The translations under genes were made by a program, and so were the position numbers. Below the pieces are notes generated by a model, which ran no database searches, was not told the origin of the DNA, and saw only the letters and a program-made list of their open reading frames with translations. Shown piece by piece: positions 1 through 7,830 of a stretch of 52,779 nucleotides of DNA; the first letter of the stretch is position 1, and each line of letters opens with the position of its first letter. Source of the DNA: an uncultured Oscillospiraceae bacterium (GTDB taxonomy: Bacteria > Bacillota > Clostridia > Oscillospirales > Oscillospiraceae); contig CANQSF010000004.1 in the NCBI GenBank assembly GCA_947626345.1, positions 88,412 to 141,190 on the forward strand. The letters are read 5' to 3'.

Positions 1-991
1 TCTTGCCGGCCTTGTACAGCTTGAGCAGGCTGGCGTCCATGGAGAACATGCCGTCGGTGGAGGAGGAGTAGATGAGCCCGTCGATCTGGTGGATCTTGTT
101 CTCCCGGATCATGTTCCGCACGGCGGTGGTGGCGCACATCAGCTCGAAGGCGGCGGTGACGCCCCCGGCGGTGTTGGGCACCAGCTGCTGGCTCACCACG
201 GCCTGGAGCACGCTGGCCAGCTGCACCGCGATCTGCCGCTGCTGGCTGGAGGGGAACACGTCGATGATCCGGTCGATGGTGTTGGCCGCGCCCAGGGTGT
301 GCAGGGTGGACAGCACCAGATGGCCGGTCTCGGCGGCGGTCATGGCGATGGAGATGGTCTCATAGTCCCGCATCTCCCCCAGGAGGATCACGTCCGGGCT
401 CTGGCGCAGAGCCGCCCGCAGGGCCACGGCGTAGCTGGCGGTGTCGGAGCTGACCTCCCGCTGGGAGATGATGCTCTTCTGGTGCCGGTGCAGGTACTCC
501 AGGGGGTCCTCCAGGGTGATGATGTGCTTTTCCTGGGTGCGGTTGATCCGGTCGATGATGCAGGCCAGGGTGGTGGACTTGCCGCTGCCCGCCGGTCCGG
601 TGACCAGCACCAGCCCCTTTTTCAGGCCGCTCAGGCCGATGACCTGCTCGGGGATGCCCCGCTTGACGGGATCGGGCAGGTCGAAGGTGATGACCCGGAT
701 CACCGCTGCCATAGACCCGCGCTGGATGTAGGTGCTCACCCGGTAACGGCTCAGGCCCGCGATGGCGAAGGAGAAATCGTCGTCGCCGGTCTGGCGCAGC
801 CGGTCGATGTCCCGGTGGGCCAGGGCGTATATCTCGCAGACCAGCTCCTCCGTCTCGTCGGGCATGACCCGCACGTCGCTGATGTGCAGCAGCTTGCCGT
901 CCTTTTTGCAGGACAGCGGCAGCCCGGCGACGATGAACAGGTCGCTGGCGCCCTGATGGGTGGTCTCGGTCAAAAACTCCAGTACAGTCAT
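1..991 (-). CDS. pilT: Type IV pilus retraction ATPase PilT (3' end beyond window)
   Basis: Hexameric secretion ATPase of the PilT/GspE family, which powers pilus retraction at the inner face of the membrane. About 330 codons from the ATG at 991 are present; the C-terminus lies beyond the left edge. Reading the minus strand shows a Walker A loop GPAGSGKST near residue 131, a Walker B stretch DVILLGEMRD near residue 197, and a His-box TGHLVLSTLHT soon after. GEMRD and the short N-terminal domain (about 100 residues) fit PilT rather than a PilB extension ATPase. AGAAGGAG lies just before the start. It is the last visible gene of the pilus operon, 17 bases after the preceding stop. Confidence 0.9.
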   Translation of the reverse strand, partial: MTVLEFLTETTHQGASDLFIVAGLPLSCKKDGKLLHISDVRVMPDETEELVCEIYALAHRDIDRLRQTGDDDFSFAIAGLSRYRVSTYIQRGSMAAVIRVITFDLPDPVKRGIPEQVIGLSGLKKGLVLVTGPAGSGKSTTLACIIDRINRTQEKHIITLEDPLEYLHRHQKSIISQREVSSDTASYAVALRAALRQSPDVILLGEMRDYETISIAMTAAETGHLVLSTLHTLGAANTIDRIIDVFPSSQQRQIAVQLASVLQAVVSQQLVPNTAGGVTAAFELMCATTAVRNMIRENKIHQIDGLIYSSSTDGMFSMDASLLKLYKAGK

Positions 992-1008
992 ATCCTTTTC
1001 TCCTTCTG

Positions 1009-1452
1009 TCAGCCGGCGGGGAGGCCGGAGGGGTCGAACAGATGCAGCGAATCGTCGGGGGTCCAGTCGTAGCGGCTCACCGCCTGCCAGCGGGTGATTT
1101 GGAACTCCCGGTCGTCTATGGGCAGCACGGCCTCCACGGCCAGCAGCTGATCCTCCCCCAGGGGCACCTCGTACCGGGCGAGGCCGTCCTCCGTGACCAG
1201 ATCCTCCGCCAGCGCCTGGGGATCCTCCCGGGCGGTGCGGAGCAGGTCGATGAGGATATCGTTGGCGGCGTTCTCGGCGTCGTAATAGGCGGTGGTCCGC
1301 TCGGCGCTCTTGCGGCTCAGGCGCAGGTCGGCTTGGGCGCTGACCAGGCTGAGCACGGCGAAGGTCAGCAGGCTCAGCATCACGAAGATGAGCACGATAG
1401 AGGTGGTGCCGGTGCTGATAATGGTGCGGCGGGAGCGTTTTTGCTTATCCAT
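1009..1452 (-). CDS. PilX-like / minor-pilin-like membrane protein, 147 aa
   Basis: Not recognised by name. The protein begins with a basic stretch (MDKQKRSRRT), then one hydrophobic helix at about residues 16-37, then a soluble domain that opens with a polar helix containing AERTTAYYDAENAAN. That arrangement recalls the N-terminus of PilX-type minor pilins, whose first helix lies in the membrane before assembly. The ATG at 1452 was chosen because it overlaps the end of the upstream prepilin gene by 8 bases, so the pair is probably translationally coupled; the longer frame upstream is only read-through of that gene's shadow. A role as minor pilus subunit or assembly factor is inferred from context. 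Confidence 0.6.
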   Translation of the reverse strand: MDKQKRSRRTIISTGTTSIVLIFVMLSLLTFAVLSLVSAQADLRLSRKSAERTTAYYDAENAANDILIDLLRTAREDPQALAEDLVTEDGLARYEVPLGEDQLLAVEAVLPIDDREFQITRWQAVSRYDWTPDDSLHLFDPSGLPAG

Positions 1453-1885
1453 GGTCCACCTCCGTCGCCGCGGGCCAGCGCAGATCCAGCTCATAGATGG
1501 CGCCGGCCTGGCCGCCCATGGTGATATGGCAGGAGCGGACCAGATCCTCCGTGGCGGTCTCGGCCCGCAGGACATAGGCGGCGTCCTCCTCCCCGCAGGG
1601 GGCGAAGTCCTCGCCGTAGCAGACGAAGATCGCGCCGTCCGCGTCCTGGACCGCGCCGGGGAAATAGGCCGCGAACTGCTCCACAGAGCCGTCCGAATAG
1701 CGCAGCACATTGGCGGCGCTGGACACGGTGGAGGAGGCGAAGCTGAGATCCCGGGCCTCGCCGGTGACGGTGTGGGCCTTGACGAAGGCCTGCACGCACA
1801 CCGCGGCGCCCAGGGAGAAAAACAGGATGGCGATGATCAGCTCGATGAGAAACAGGCTGGAACGAGCGTTGCTCCGAGAGCCCAT
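1445..1885 (-). CDS. Type IV prepilin-like protein, 146 aa
   Basis: Probable pilin subunit. A short basic leader (MGSRSNARSS) is followed by LFLIELIIAILFFSLG, which carries the pilin glutamate at +5 of a hydrophobic helix, the hallmark of class III signal sequences cleaved by prepilin peptidase. The residue before the inferred cleavage site is Ser rather than the usual Gly. The C-terminal part has three cysteines. The ATG at 1885 is preceded by GGAAAGGAGGAGCCGCC, a good SD. It sits between a DUF4860-type gene and a PilX-like gene in the pilus operon. Family assignment is good; major versus minor pilin cannot be told. Confidence 0.7.
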   Translation of the reverse strand: MGSRSNARSSLFLIELIIAILFFSLGAAVCVQAFVKAHTVTGEARDLSFASSTVSSAANVLRYSDGSVEQFAAYFPGAVQDADGAIFVCYGEDFAPCGEEDAAYVLRAETATEDLVRSCHITMGGQAGAIYELDLRWPAATEVDHG

Positions 1886-1919
1886 GGCGGCTCCTCCTTT
1901 CCCGGATGATGGCGGCGGC

Positions 1920-2408
1920 TCAGCCGCCGCTGCGCAGATGGGCCAGATACCGGACGGTGCGGCCCTCGCTGTCGGAGGCGGAGAACTCATAAAAGCCGTC
2001 TCCGCTGCCGGCGATGGTGAAGTCCTGCACCGCCATGATGTCCTCGCCCATGGCGGCGGTGACGGCGGTGCCCTCCCGGATGGTGAGCTCATAGAGGGTC
2101 TCGCCGTCGGAGTAGATGTAGGTGAGATACGCAGCGCCGTTCACCTCGTCCCGCAGCACCAGGGCGGGGGAGCCCTCGATCTCGCCCATGGAGACGCCGC
2201 CGGCGGTGTCGTGCTGGCGGAGCTTTTCCGCCACGTAGGAGACGGCGGTGCGGGTGGAGAAGGTGTCCTGCATCTGGCCGGCGGTAGAGCGGTAGACCTG
2301 GATGCCGATCATCACCAGGATGAAGGCCGTGGCCGCGAACACACAGAAAAGCCCCAGCGTGAACAGCAGGTCGGTGGTATGGCTCTGGTCGGTGCCCTTT
2401 TTTCCCAT
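1920..2408 (-). CDS. DUF4860-type pilus-cluster membrane protein, 162 aa
   Basis: The N-terminal sequence HTTDLLFTLGLFCVFAATAF followed by a second hydrophobic run to about residue 38 is characteristic, from memory, of DUF4860 proteins found in pilus clusters of Clostridia. The rest (about 45-162) is a soluble, beta-rich domain with repeated strand-turn patterns such as YIYSDGETLYELTIREG. The start is an ATG with GGGAGG five bases upstream. The gene is 34 bases before the prepilin gene in the same operon. By analogy with minor pilins and TadE-like proteins, the helix would anchor it and the globular part face outward; no catalytic motif is visible. Confidence 0.65.
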   Translation of the reverse strand: MGKKGTDQSHTTDLLFTLGLFCVFAATAFILVMIGIQVYRSTAGQMQDTFSTRTAVSYVAEKLRQHDTAGGVSMGEIEGSPALVLRDEVNGAAYLTYIYSDGETLYELTIREGTAVTAAMGEDIMAVQDFTIAGSGDGFYEFSASDSEGRTVRYLAHLRSGG

Positions 2409-2420
2409 GGCTGCCTCCCG

Positions 2421-2747
2421 TCAGGACTTGACGATGACGGACACGTCCGGCATCAGGTTGGAACCGATGATCTCATAGGAGACGATATACCTGTCCCTGT
2501 CGTAGCTGAGGCCGTAGTGGTCCCGCAGATAGTCCAGGCTGTCGGGGTAAAACCCCTCCAGGGCATAGCAGTGCACGGCGCTCTGGAGGATGGAGTTTTT
2601 CAGCCCCTCCTCTTCCTGGCGCGCCGTGACGCCGGACAGGCTGTCCAGCCCCAGCAGGAACAGTCCCAGCACCGCCGCGAAGAAGGCGGCGGAGGCCAGC
2701 TTTTTCCACAGGCCGGAGCCGGCTCTGTTTTTCTCGAACCGATTCAT
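2421..2747 (-). CDS. Small single-pass membrane protein in pilus operon, 108 aa
   Basis: Not recognised by name. A basic N-terminus (MNRFEKNRAGSGLWKK) precedes one transmembrane helix at about 17-36. The remainder contains ALEGFYPDSLDYLRDHYGL, reminiscent of the 'YP..L..L...Y' element in pilin-like and GspG-type proteins just after the first helix, so this may be a reduced pseudopilin. It has no prepilin glutamate in the helix. The start ATG has GGGAGGG upstream. It is 12 bases from the DUF4860-type gene and follows pilC directly, which supports a role in pilus assembly; function is inferred from position only. Confidence 0.5.
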   Translation of the reverse strand: MNRFEKNRAGSGLWKKLASAAFFAAVLGLFLLGLDSLSGVTARQEEEGLKNSILQSAVHCYALEGFYPDSLDYLRDHYGLSYDRDRYIVSYEIIGSNLMPDVSVIVKS

Positions 2748-2760
2748 ACGCCCTCCCGGC

Positions 2761-3798
2761 TCAGCCGATGTTGGACATGATCCCCATCAGCGGCAGCATC
2801 ACGCTCAGCAGGATCAGCCCCACTGCCACCGACAGGATGGCCACCAGGGTGGGCTCCAGCTTGCCGATGATGGAGTTCATGCGCTGCTCGATGGCGTCGT
2901 CGTACTGCTGGGCGATCTGGCGCATCACGTCGTCCACGGCGCCGGCCTTCACGCCGATGTGCACCATGCGGGCGTACACGCCGGAGAACATCTCCTCCCG
3001 GTCGATGGCGTCGGCCAGGCTCTCGCCCTCGGCCACGGCCCTGCGGATGTTCTGGACCTTCTGGCCCACCACAGGGTGCTCCACCAGCCGGGACACGGTG
3101 TCCAGGCTCTCGTCGATGTTCAGCCCGCTGCTGAGCGCCAGGTGCATCCCGCTGGCGAAGCGGGCGCAGGCGATCTGCTCCGAGAGCTTTTTCGTGCCGA
3201 AGAAGCGGCTGGAGAAGGAGCGGATCTGCTCCCGGCCCCGCCGGGTGCAGAAGAAGTAGAGGCAGACCGCCCCCACCAGGGCCGCCAAGACCACGAACAC
3301 GATGCTGTAGCGGCTCATGGCCTGTCCCATGCGCAGCACGGCCCCGGACACGCCGGTCAGGTCCGTGCCCAGCTGGCGGAACACCCGGTCGAACACCGGC
3401 AGCACCTTCACGATCAGCACCAGCATCACCGCCATCATCATCCCCAGCATCACCAGCGGATAGGTGACGGCGCTGCGGATGCTCTTGGCCAGATCGTCCT
3501 CCCGCCGGTAATAGGCGGCCAGGGAGGCCAGCACGTCGTCCAGCTGGCCGGACTGATCGCCCAGCCGGACCATGTTGCACATATATACCGGGAAGCAGCC
3601 GGCCTTCTCCACGGCGTCGGCGAAGCTGCCGCCGGTCTCCATCTCGTCCAGCATCCCCTGCAGAAGGGTCCTTCCGTCCCCCTCGGGGGCGTCCTCCGCC
3701 ATGATGGACAGGCCCTCCAGGGCGGAGATGCCGGACCGGAGGATCAAGGCCAGCTGGCCGCTGAAGGTGGCGAGCTCGGCGTTGGATAGCGGTTTCAT
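2761..3798 (-). CDS. Type II secretion F / PilC family pilus platform protein, 345 aa
   Basis: Integral membrane platform protein that couples the PilB/PilT motors to pilin insertion and removal. Two T2SSF repeats are visible: residues about 8-125 (GQLALILRSGISALEGL, then YRREDDLAKSIRSAVTYPLVM) and about 195-330 (FASGMHLALSSGLNIDESL, then RMNSIIGKLEPTLVAI). Three hydrophobic segments lie near 125-150, 170-190 and 320-340. It is shorter than typical PilC (about 400 residues), mainly at the N-terminus. AAAGGGG precedes the start by eight bases. Neighbouring small pilin-like genes and PilT confirm the setting. A PilB-type extension ATPase is not seen in the window and may lie beyond the left edge. 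Confidence 0.88.
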   Translation of the reverse strand: MKPLSNAELATFSGQLALILRSGISALEGLSIMAEDAPEGDGRTLLQGMLDEMETGGSFADAVEKAGCFPVYMCNMVRLGDQSGQLDDVLASLAAYYRREDDLAKSIRSAVTYPLVMLGMMMAVMLVLIVKVLPVFDRVFRQLGTDLTGVSGAVLRMGQAMSRYSIVFVVLAALVGAVCLYFFCTRRGREQIRSFSSRFFGTKKLSEQIACARFASGMHLALSSGLNIDESLDTVSRLVEHPVVGQKVQNIRRAVAEGESLADAIDREEMFSGVYARMVHIGVKAGAVDDVMRQIAQQYDDAIEQRMNSIIGKLEPTLVAILSVAVGLILLSVMLPLMGIMSNIG

Positions 3799-3816
3799 AG
3801 GCAGACCCCTTTCTCG

Positions 3817-4791
3817 TCAGTGCAGTTGCTGCAGATTGTAGTTGGACCCGTCGCCGATGTACTGGAGGATGGCGGAGCTGCTGTTGCCGGAGGAGGCGAA
3901 GGTGGGGTCCATCCTGGTCCAGTCCCTGCCGGTGAACTCGATGAGCCGGTCGATCCAGCCCACGTCCTTTATGTACACGCTGATCCAGCTGTGGTACACG
4001 TCCCCGGCGTAGCCGATCTCCAGCCGGGTGGGGATGTCCTGGGAGCGGAGCATGGCGGCGGTCAGGGCGGCGTAGTCGAAGCAGATGCCCTTGCCCGTGC
4101 GGAGGGTGTCGTCCACGGTGGGCAGGTAGCCGCTGGTGACGGTGGCGGCCTTTTGGGTGTCATAGTCCACGTTCTCCACCACGTAGTGGTAGATCTGCTC
4201 CACCGCGTCCAGATCGCTCTGGGCGGACTTCACCGTGTCGGAGGCCACGGCCACCGCCTGGGTGTCCGCGTCGAAGAGCACGAACTGGTTGGGGTAGAGG
4301 TAGGGCAGAAATTCGCTCTCCAGCGTCACGTCCACGGTCTCTTTGAACAGCACCGCGTAGGTGGTGCCCTCGATGTTCTCGTATCCGTCCACAGCGTAGG
4401 TGCCGTCCCCGCCGGTGAGGGGCAGGGGCACGAAGTCCTCCGAGGGGGGCAGGAAATACTTGTAGGTGATGCCGTCGGCGCCGGTGAGCTGGATGTTGGC
4501 CTTGACGGCGGAGCCGGAGTACCGGGCCATCACGTAGCCCTGGCTGGCGTTGGACACGTCCACCACCAGCGGCTCGGCGCCGATGACGGTCTCGCCCGGC
4601 GCCTCGGGGGCGTAGATCACCGGCTCGCTGGGCCGGGAAGACGGCGCCGCGCCGCCCTGGGCCTGGGTCTGCCGGGGCGTGGAGGCAGGAGCGCTGGGGC
4701 TGCCGCCGCCGCATCCCGCCAGGCACAGCAGCAGGATGGCGCAGATGAATAGGAATTTTTTGTATCCGGTCAGCATGGTCTTCCGCCTCAT
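3817..4791 (-). CDS. Transglutaminase-fold lipoprotein, 324 aa
   Basis: Surface lipoprotein with a transglutaminase-like cysteine-protease fold. The signal sequence ends in a lipobox LAGC (Cys27), followed by a low-complexity Ala/Pro/Gln linker to about residue 55. The C-terminal domain shows the catalytic order Cys (GKGICFDYA, Cys237), His (VYHSWISV, His267) and Asp (MDPTF, Asp295), with the usual GIC..YA context, so it looks active or at least intact. The gene overlaps the sigma factor by four bases (ATGA), indicating translational coupling. Substrate is unknown; bacterial members cleave or cross-link peptides at the cell surface. Its place between a sigma factor and pilC suggests a pilus or wall role. 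Confidence 0.8.
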   Translation of the reverse strand: MRRKTMLTGYKKFLFICAILLLCLAGCGGGSPSAPASTPRQTQAQGGAAPSSRPSEPVIYAPEAPGETVIGAEPLVVDVSNASQGYVMARYSGSAVKANIQLTGADGITYKYFLPPSEDFVPLPLTGGDGTYAVDGYENIEGTTYAVLFKETVDVTLESEFLPYLYPNQFVLFDADTQAVAVASDTVKSAQSDLDAVEQIYHYVVENVDYDTQKAATVTSGYLPTVDDTLRTGKGICFDYAALTAAMLRSQDIPTRLEIGYAGDVYHSWISVYIKDVGWIDRLIEFTGRDWTRMDPTFASSGNSSSAILQYIGDGSNYNLQQLH

Positions 4792-5396
4792 CGTACCGTC
4801 TGGGGGGGGTTGAGAGCCTCGTCGCCGATCTGGCGGCGGAGGATGTCCCGGGCGGAGGTGATGTAGCGCTTGACGCTGGCCACGCTCACGTCCATGAAGT
4901 CGGCGATCTCCTCCAGCTTCAGGTCATAGTTGTAGCGCAGCACGAACGCCTGCCGCTCCCGCTGGGAGCAGCAGCGGAGCGCGTCGTGGAGCTGATGGCT
5001 GGTCTCCTTGTCGTAGACGCTCTTGAAGGCGTCCGCCTCGGAATGAGACGCGCGGGAGTACACGTCGAAATCGTCGGCGCCCATAGAGATAGACCGCTCC
5101 CGCTGCTGCCGGCGCTCGTTGGCCATGTCGCAGCAGATGTGGAAGGCGATCTGCCGCATCCAGGAGGGGAGCAGCCGGTCGATCTTCAGAGAGCGGATGT
5201 TTTTGAATATGGATATGTAGATCTCCTGCAGGGCGTCGTGGACCAGGTCCTGGTCCTGCAGAAGGTAGTAGGCGTAGCGGTACATGGTGTCATACGTCTG
5301 CTGATACAGCTCTGTGAAGGCGTCGTTGTCGCCCTGACGTATGCGGCCGGCCAAATATTCAAAATATTGGTAATTCTTCAGGCTGGATTTGGCCAT
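4788..5396 (-). CDS. ECF-like sigma-70 family RNA polymerase sigma factor, 202 aa
   Basis: Alternative sigma factor with two regions only. Region 2 spans about residues 22-97 (DAFTELYQQTYDTMYRYAYY, then HDALQEIYISIFKNI, the core-binding and -10 recognition part). Region 4 spans about 135-190 (CSQRERQAFVLRYNYDLKLE, then SVASVKRYITSARDILRR, a helix-turn-helix for -35 recognition). Region 3 is absent. The ATG at 5396 has GGAG nine bases upstream. It follows a membrane-anchored protein by 50 bases and overlaps the transglutaminase gene by four. Sharing an operon with pilus genes suggests it controls this operon or other surface genes; that is inference. Confidence 0.88.
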   Translation of the reverse strand: MAKSSLKNYQYFEYLAGRIRQGDNDAFTELYQQTYDTMYRYAYYLLQDQDLVHDALQEIYISIFKNIRSLKIDRLLPSWMRQIAFHICCDMANERRQQRERSISMGADDFDVYSRASHSEADAFKSVYDKETSHQLHDALRCCSQRERQAFVLRYNYDLKLEEIADFMDVSVASVKRYITSARDILRRQIGDEALNPPQTVR

Positions 5397-5446
5397 ATCG
5401 AATGCTCCATCCGGCTGTAGAGCCGGTCACTTATGGATAGGAAGGA

Positions 5447-6175
5447 TCACTTCAGGTTCAGCACCACGGAAAGGCCATTGCCGGAGTTGTCCGGCACGGA
5501 CAGATACAGGGAGCTCTCCGGGAAGGGGACGATGATGCAGCCCTCCTCCGGATCGGCCAGGGTGAAGTCCACCGCCTGTCCGTCGGGGTCGGTCACGGTG
5601 ACGGCGTCCCAGTCCACGCCGGAGCCCGCGTCCTCCAGGTAGATGTGGATGTTGTCGCCCTCCCGGAAGTGGCGGACCACATGGGGCGGCGTGTCGTCGA
5701 TGCCGTCGATGTTGATGGTCTTGGTGTCGGTGAAGCCCATGGGGCTCTCCGAGGTGAGGACCAGCTTGCCGTTTTGGGTCAGCTCCAGGGAATAGACGCC
5801 GCTGGAGCGGGATACGGGCATAGAGCTGCCGTTGAAAATGGCCGTCACCCGGTCCAGGAAATCCAGCGGGCCGGTGGTGAACTGCACGTTCACCTTGCCG
5901 CCGCCGGCATAGTCCACGTCGATGCTGGTCACAGGGACGGGGAACATCAGCGCTGCCACAGCCAGCACCGCGACCACCACCACGAGGAAAACCCGGAACA
6001 CCCGCGGGGTCCGGAAGCGCAGCATCGAGAAGGTGTGGTAGGTCCGCCGGCTGGCCGTGTCCTTCGCCTCCAGCCCCAGCTCCGGCATGATCTGCTGATA
6101 GAGCTGCTCCGCTTCGGCGGGGTCGGGCGGGGGAACGGTCCTGGAGGCGCTTTCGTTGTTTTGGGAGAGGGCCAC
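5447..6175 (-). CDS. Membrane-anchored extracytoplasmic-domain protein, candidate anti-sigma partner, 242 aa
   Basis: Not recognised. A cytoplasmic N-terminal segment of about 58 residues (EAEQLYQQIMPELGLEA inside) is followed by one transmembrane helix at about 60-79 and a beta-rich outer domain with an Ig-like or adhesin-like feel (NIDGIDDTPPHVVRHF, DAGSGVDWDAVTVTDPDG). The GTG at 6175 is preferred because GGAAAGGAT lies about nine bases upstream; an earlier in-frame GTG at 6211 has no SD. It is the first gene after the promoter at 6240-6268 and directly precedes the sigma factor. Single-pass topology next to an ECF sigma suggests an anti-sigma role, but no known anti-sigma domain is visible. 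Confidence 0.55.
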   Translation of the reverse strand: MALSQNNESASRTVPPPDPAEAEQLYQQIMPELGLEAKDTASRRTYHTFSMLRFRTPRVFRVFLVVVVAVLAVAALMFPVPVTSIDVDYAGGGKVNVQFTTGPLDFLDRVTAIFNGSSMPVSRSSGVYSLELTQNGKLVLTSESPMGFTDTKTINIDGIDDTPPHVVRHFREGDNIHIYLEDAGSGVDWDAVTVTDPDGQAVDFTLADPEEGCIIVPFPESSLYLSVPDNSGNGLSVVLNLK

Positions 6176-6239
6176 AGTGATCCATCCTTTCCGGAGATTG
6201 GGCGCGGGCACGCGCTCGTATCAGATAATCACCCAAAAT

Positions 6240-6268
6240 ATTATAGTCCCGCAGGGGCGGTTCGTCAA
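6240..6268 (-). promoter_or_regulatory. Promoter of the pilus/sigma operon
   Basis: Minus-strand TTGACG (6263-6268), 17-base spacer, TATAAT (6240-6245). It is near-consensus sigma-A type, about 65 bases upstream of the GTG at 6175. The operon therefore has a housekeeping promoter even though it encodes its own sigma factor. Confidence 0.75.
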
Positions 6269-6320
6269 TGATCGATGGCACAAATTCTTTATTAAGGTGT
6301 GCCGGCGGCGCAGGCCCATC

Positions 6321-6349
6321 TTGCGCGGCGGCGGCCGGCGTGATACAAT
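6321..6349 (+). promoter_or_regulatory. Promoter of the GH4 gene
   Basis: Plus-strand TTGCGC (6321-6326), 17-base spacer, TACAAT (6344-6349), 36 bases upstream of the GH4 start codon. It is divergent from the pilus-operon promoter about 55 bases away. Confidence 0.6.
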
Positions 6350-6385
6350 GGATCAAAACCTATTGGATGCGACAGGAGGCGCCCT

Positions 6386-7780
6386 ATGCGATACGAAAAC
6401 GACGGGATGACGGGACTGAACATCGCCTATATCGGCGGCGGGTCCAGCGGCTGGGCCCGCACCTTCATGACGGACCTGGCCCTGGACGGGTCCCTGAGCG
6501 GGACCGTGCGGCTGTACGATCTGGACCAGGAGGCCGCCCAGCGCAACGCCCTCATCGGCAACCGGCTCCGGGACCGGCCGGAGGCGGCGGGCCGCTGGAC
6601 GTATGTGACCAGCCCCACCCTGGCCCAGGCATTGGAAGGGGCGGACTTCGTGGTGATCTCCATCCTGCCGGGCACCTTCAGGGAGATGGCGGCGGACGTG
6701 CACATGCCGGAGCGGCTGGGGATCTATCAGTCCGTGGGGGACACCACCGGCCCGGGGGGCATCATCCGGGCGCTGCGGACGCTGCCCATGTTCGCCGAGA
6801 TCGGCCAGGCGGTGAAGCGCTACGCCCCCGACGCCTGGGTCATCAATTACACCAACCCCATGGCGGCCGGGGTGCGGACCCTGTATGAGGTGTTCCCCCA
6901 GGTGAAGGCCTTCGGCTGCTGCCACGAGGTGTTCAACACCCAGAGCGTGCTGCGGGACATCTGCAGGATGCGCTGCGGCATGCAGGACGTGACCCGCCGG
7001 GACATCCTGGTGAATGTGCTGGGGCTGAACCACTTCACCTGGTTCAGCGAGGCATCCTGCAGGGGGATCGACCTGTTCCCCGTGTACCGGGATTATGTGC
7101 AGGAGCACTATGCGGAGGGCTACGACGACCCGGAGAAGGACTGGCGGACGTCCACCTTCCACTGCGCCCACCGGGTGAAGTTCGATCTGTTCCGCCGCTA
7201 CGGGCTCATCGCCGCCGCCGGGGACCGGCATCTGGCGGAGTTCATGCCCGGCCGGGAGTATCTGGCGGACCCGGAGACGGTGCGCGGCTGGAAGTTCAGC
7301 CTCACCCCCGTGTCCTGGCGGGTCCGGGACCAGGAGGAGCGGCTGGAGCGGAGCCGGCGGCTGGCGGCGGGGGAGGAGCAGCTGCCCCTGGAGCCCACCG
7401 GGGAGGAGGGCATCCTGCTCATCCGGGCCCTGTGCGGCCTGGACCGGGTGGTGAGCAACGTGAACGTGCCCAACACCGCCGGGCAGATCCCCAACATGCC
7501 CCGGGACACGGTGGTGGAGACCAACGCCGTGTTCAGCCGGGACTCCATCCGGCCGGTGTTCGCCGGGGCCGTGCCCGCCAACATGGAGGGCATCATGGCG
7601 CCCCACGTGGCCAACCAGGAGCGGGTGATGCGCGCGGCGCTGGAGCGGGACCGGACGCGGGTATACGAGGCGTTTCTGACCGATCCGCTGGTGGCGGGCC
7701 GGGCGTCGGTGGCGGACGTGAGGAAGCTGGCGGACGACATGATCGCCGCCACCGCGGCTTATCTGCCTGCCGGCTGGTGA
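6386..7780 (+). CDS. GH4 family glycosidase, probable alpha-galacturonidase (LplD-like), 464 aa
   Basis: NAD- and divalent-metal-dependent glycosidase of family GH4, using oxidation/elimination chemistry in the cytoplasm. The Rossmann loop GGGSSGW is at about residues 17-23, NYTNPM at about 154, and the metal-binding pair Cys179 (GCCHEVF) and His216 (LGLNHF) are present. The Cys-His-Glu form and the length fit the alpha-galacturonidase/alpha-glucuronidase branch rather than phospho-glucosidases, and the pectin neighbours favour alpha-galacturonidase; the exact substrate is inferred. AGGAGG lies six bases before the ATG. There is no signal peptide. It is transcribed alone, towards the convergent pectinesterase gene. 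Confidence 0.85.
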   Translation: MRYENDGMTGLNIAYIGGGSSGWARTFMTDLALDGSLSGTVRLYDLDQEAAQRNALIGNRLRDRPEAAGRWTYVTSPTLAQALEGADFVVISILPGTFREMAADVHMPERLGIYQSVGDTTGPGGIIRALRTLPMFAEIGQAVKRYAPDAWVINYTNPMAAGVRTLYEVFPQVKAFGCCHEVFNTQSVLRDICRMRCGMQDVTRRDILVNVLGLNHFTWFSEASCRGIDLFPVYRDYVQEHYAEGYDDPEKDWRTSTFHCAHRVKFDLFRRYGLIAAAGDRHLAEFMPGREYLADPETVRGWKFSLTPVSWRVRDQEERLERSRRLAAGEEQLPLEPTGEEGILLIRALCGLDRVVSNVNVPNTAGQIPNMPRDTVVETNAVFSRDSIRPVFAGAVPANMEGIMAPHVANQERVMRAALERDRTRVYEAFLTDPLVAGRASVADVRKLADDMIAATAAYLPAGW

Positions 7781-7798
7781 GAGAACTGGATATGAAAT

Positions 7799-7827
7799 GC
7801 GGGAGAGCTCTTTGGGAGCCCTCCCGC
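7799..7827. terminator. Hairpin between convergent GH4 and pectinesterase genes
   Basis: GCGGGAG and CTCCCGC arms (7799-7805 and 7821-7827) extended by GCTC/GAGC across one mismatch, in the 50-base gap between two convergent stop codons. The T-tract on either strand is weak (GTCTTATGTTT on the plus strand), so it may act in both directions. Confidence 0.6.
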
Positions 7828-7830
7828 GTC

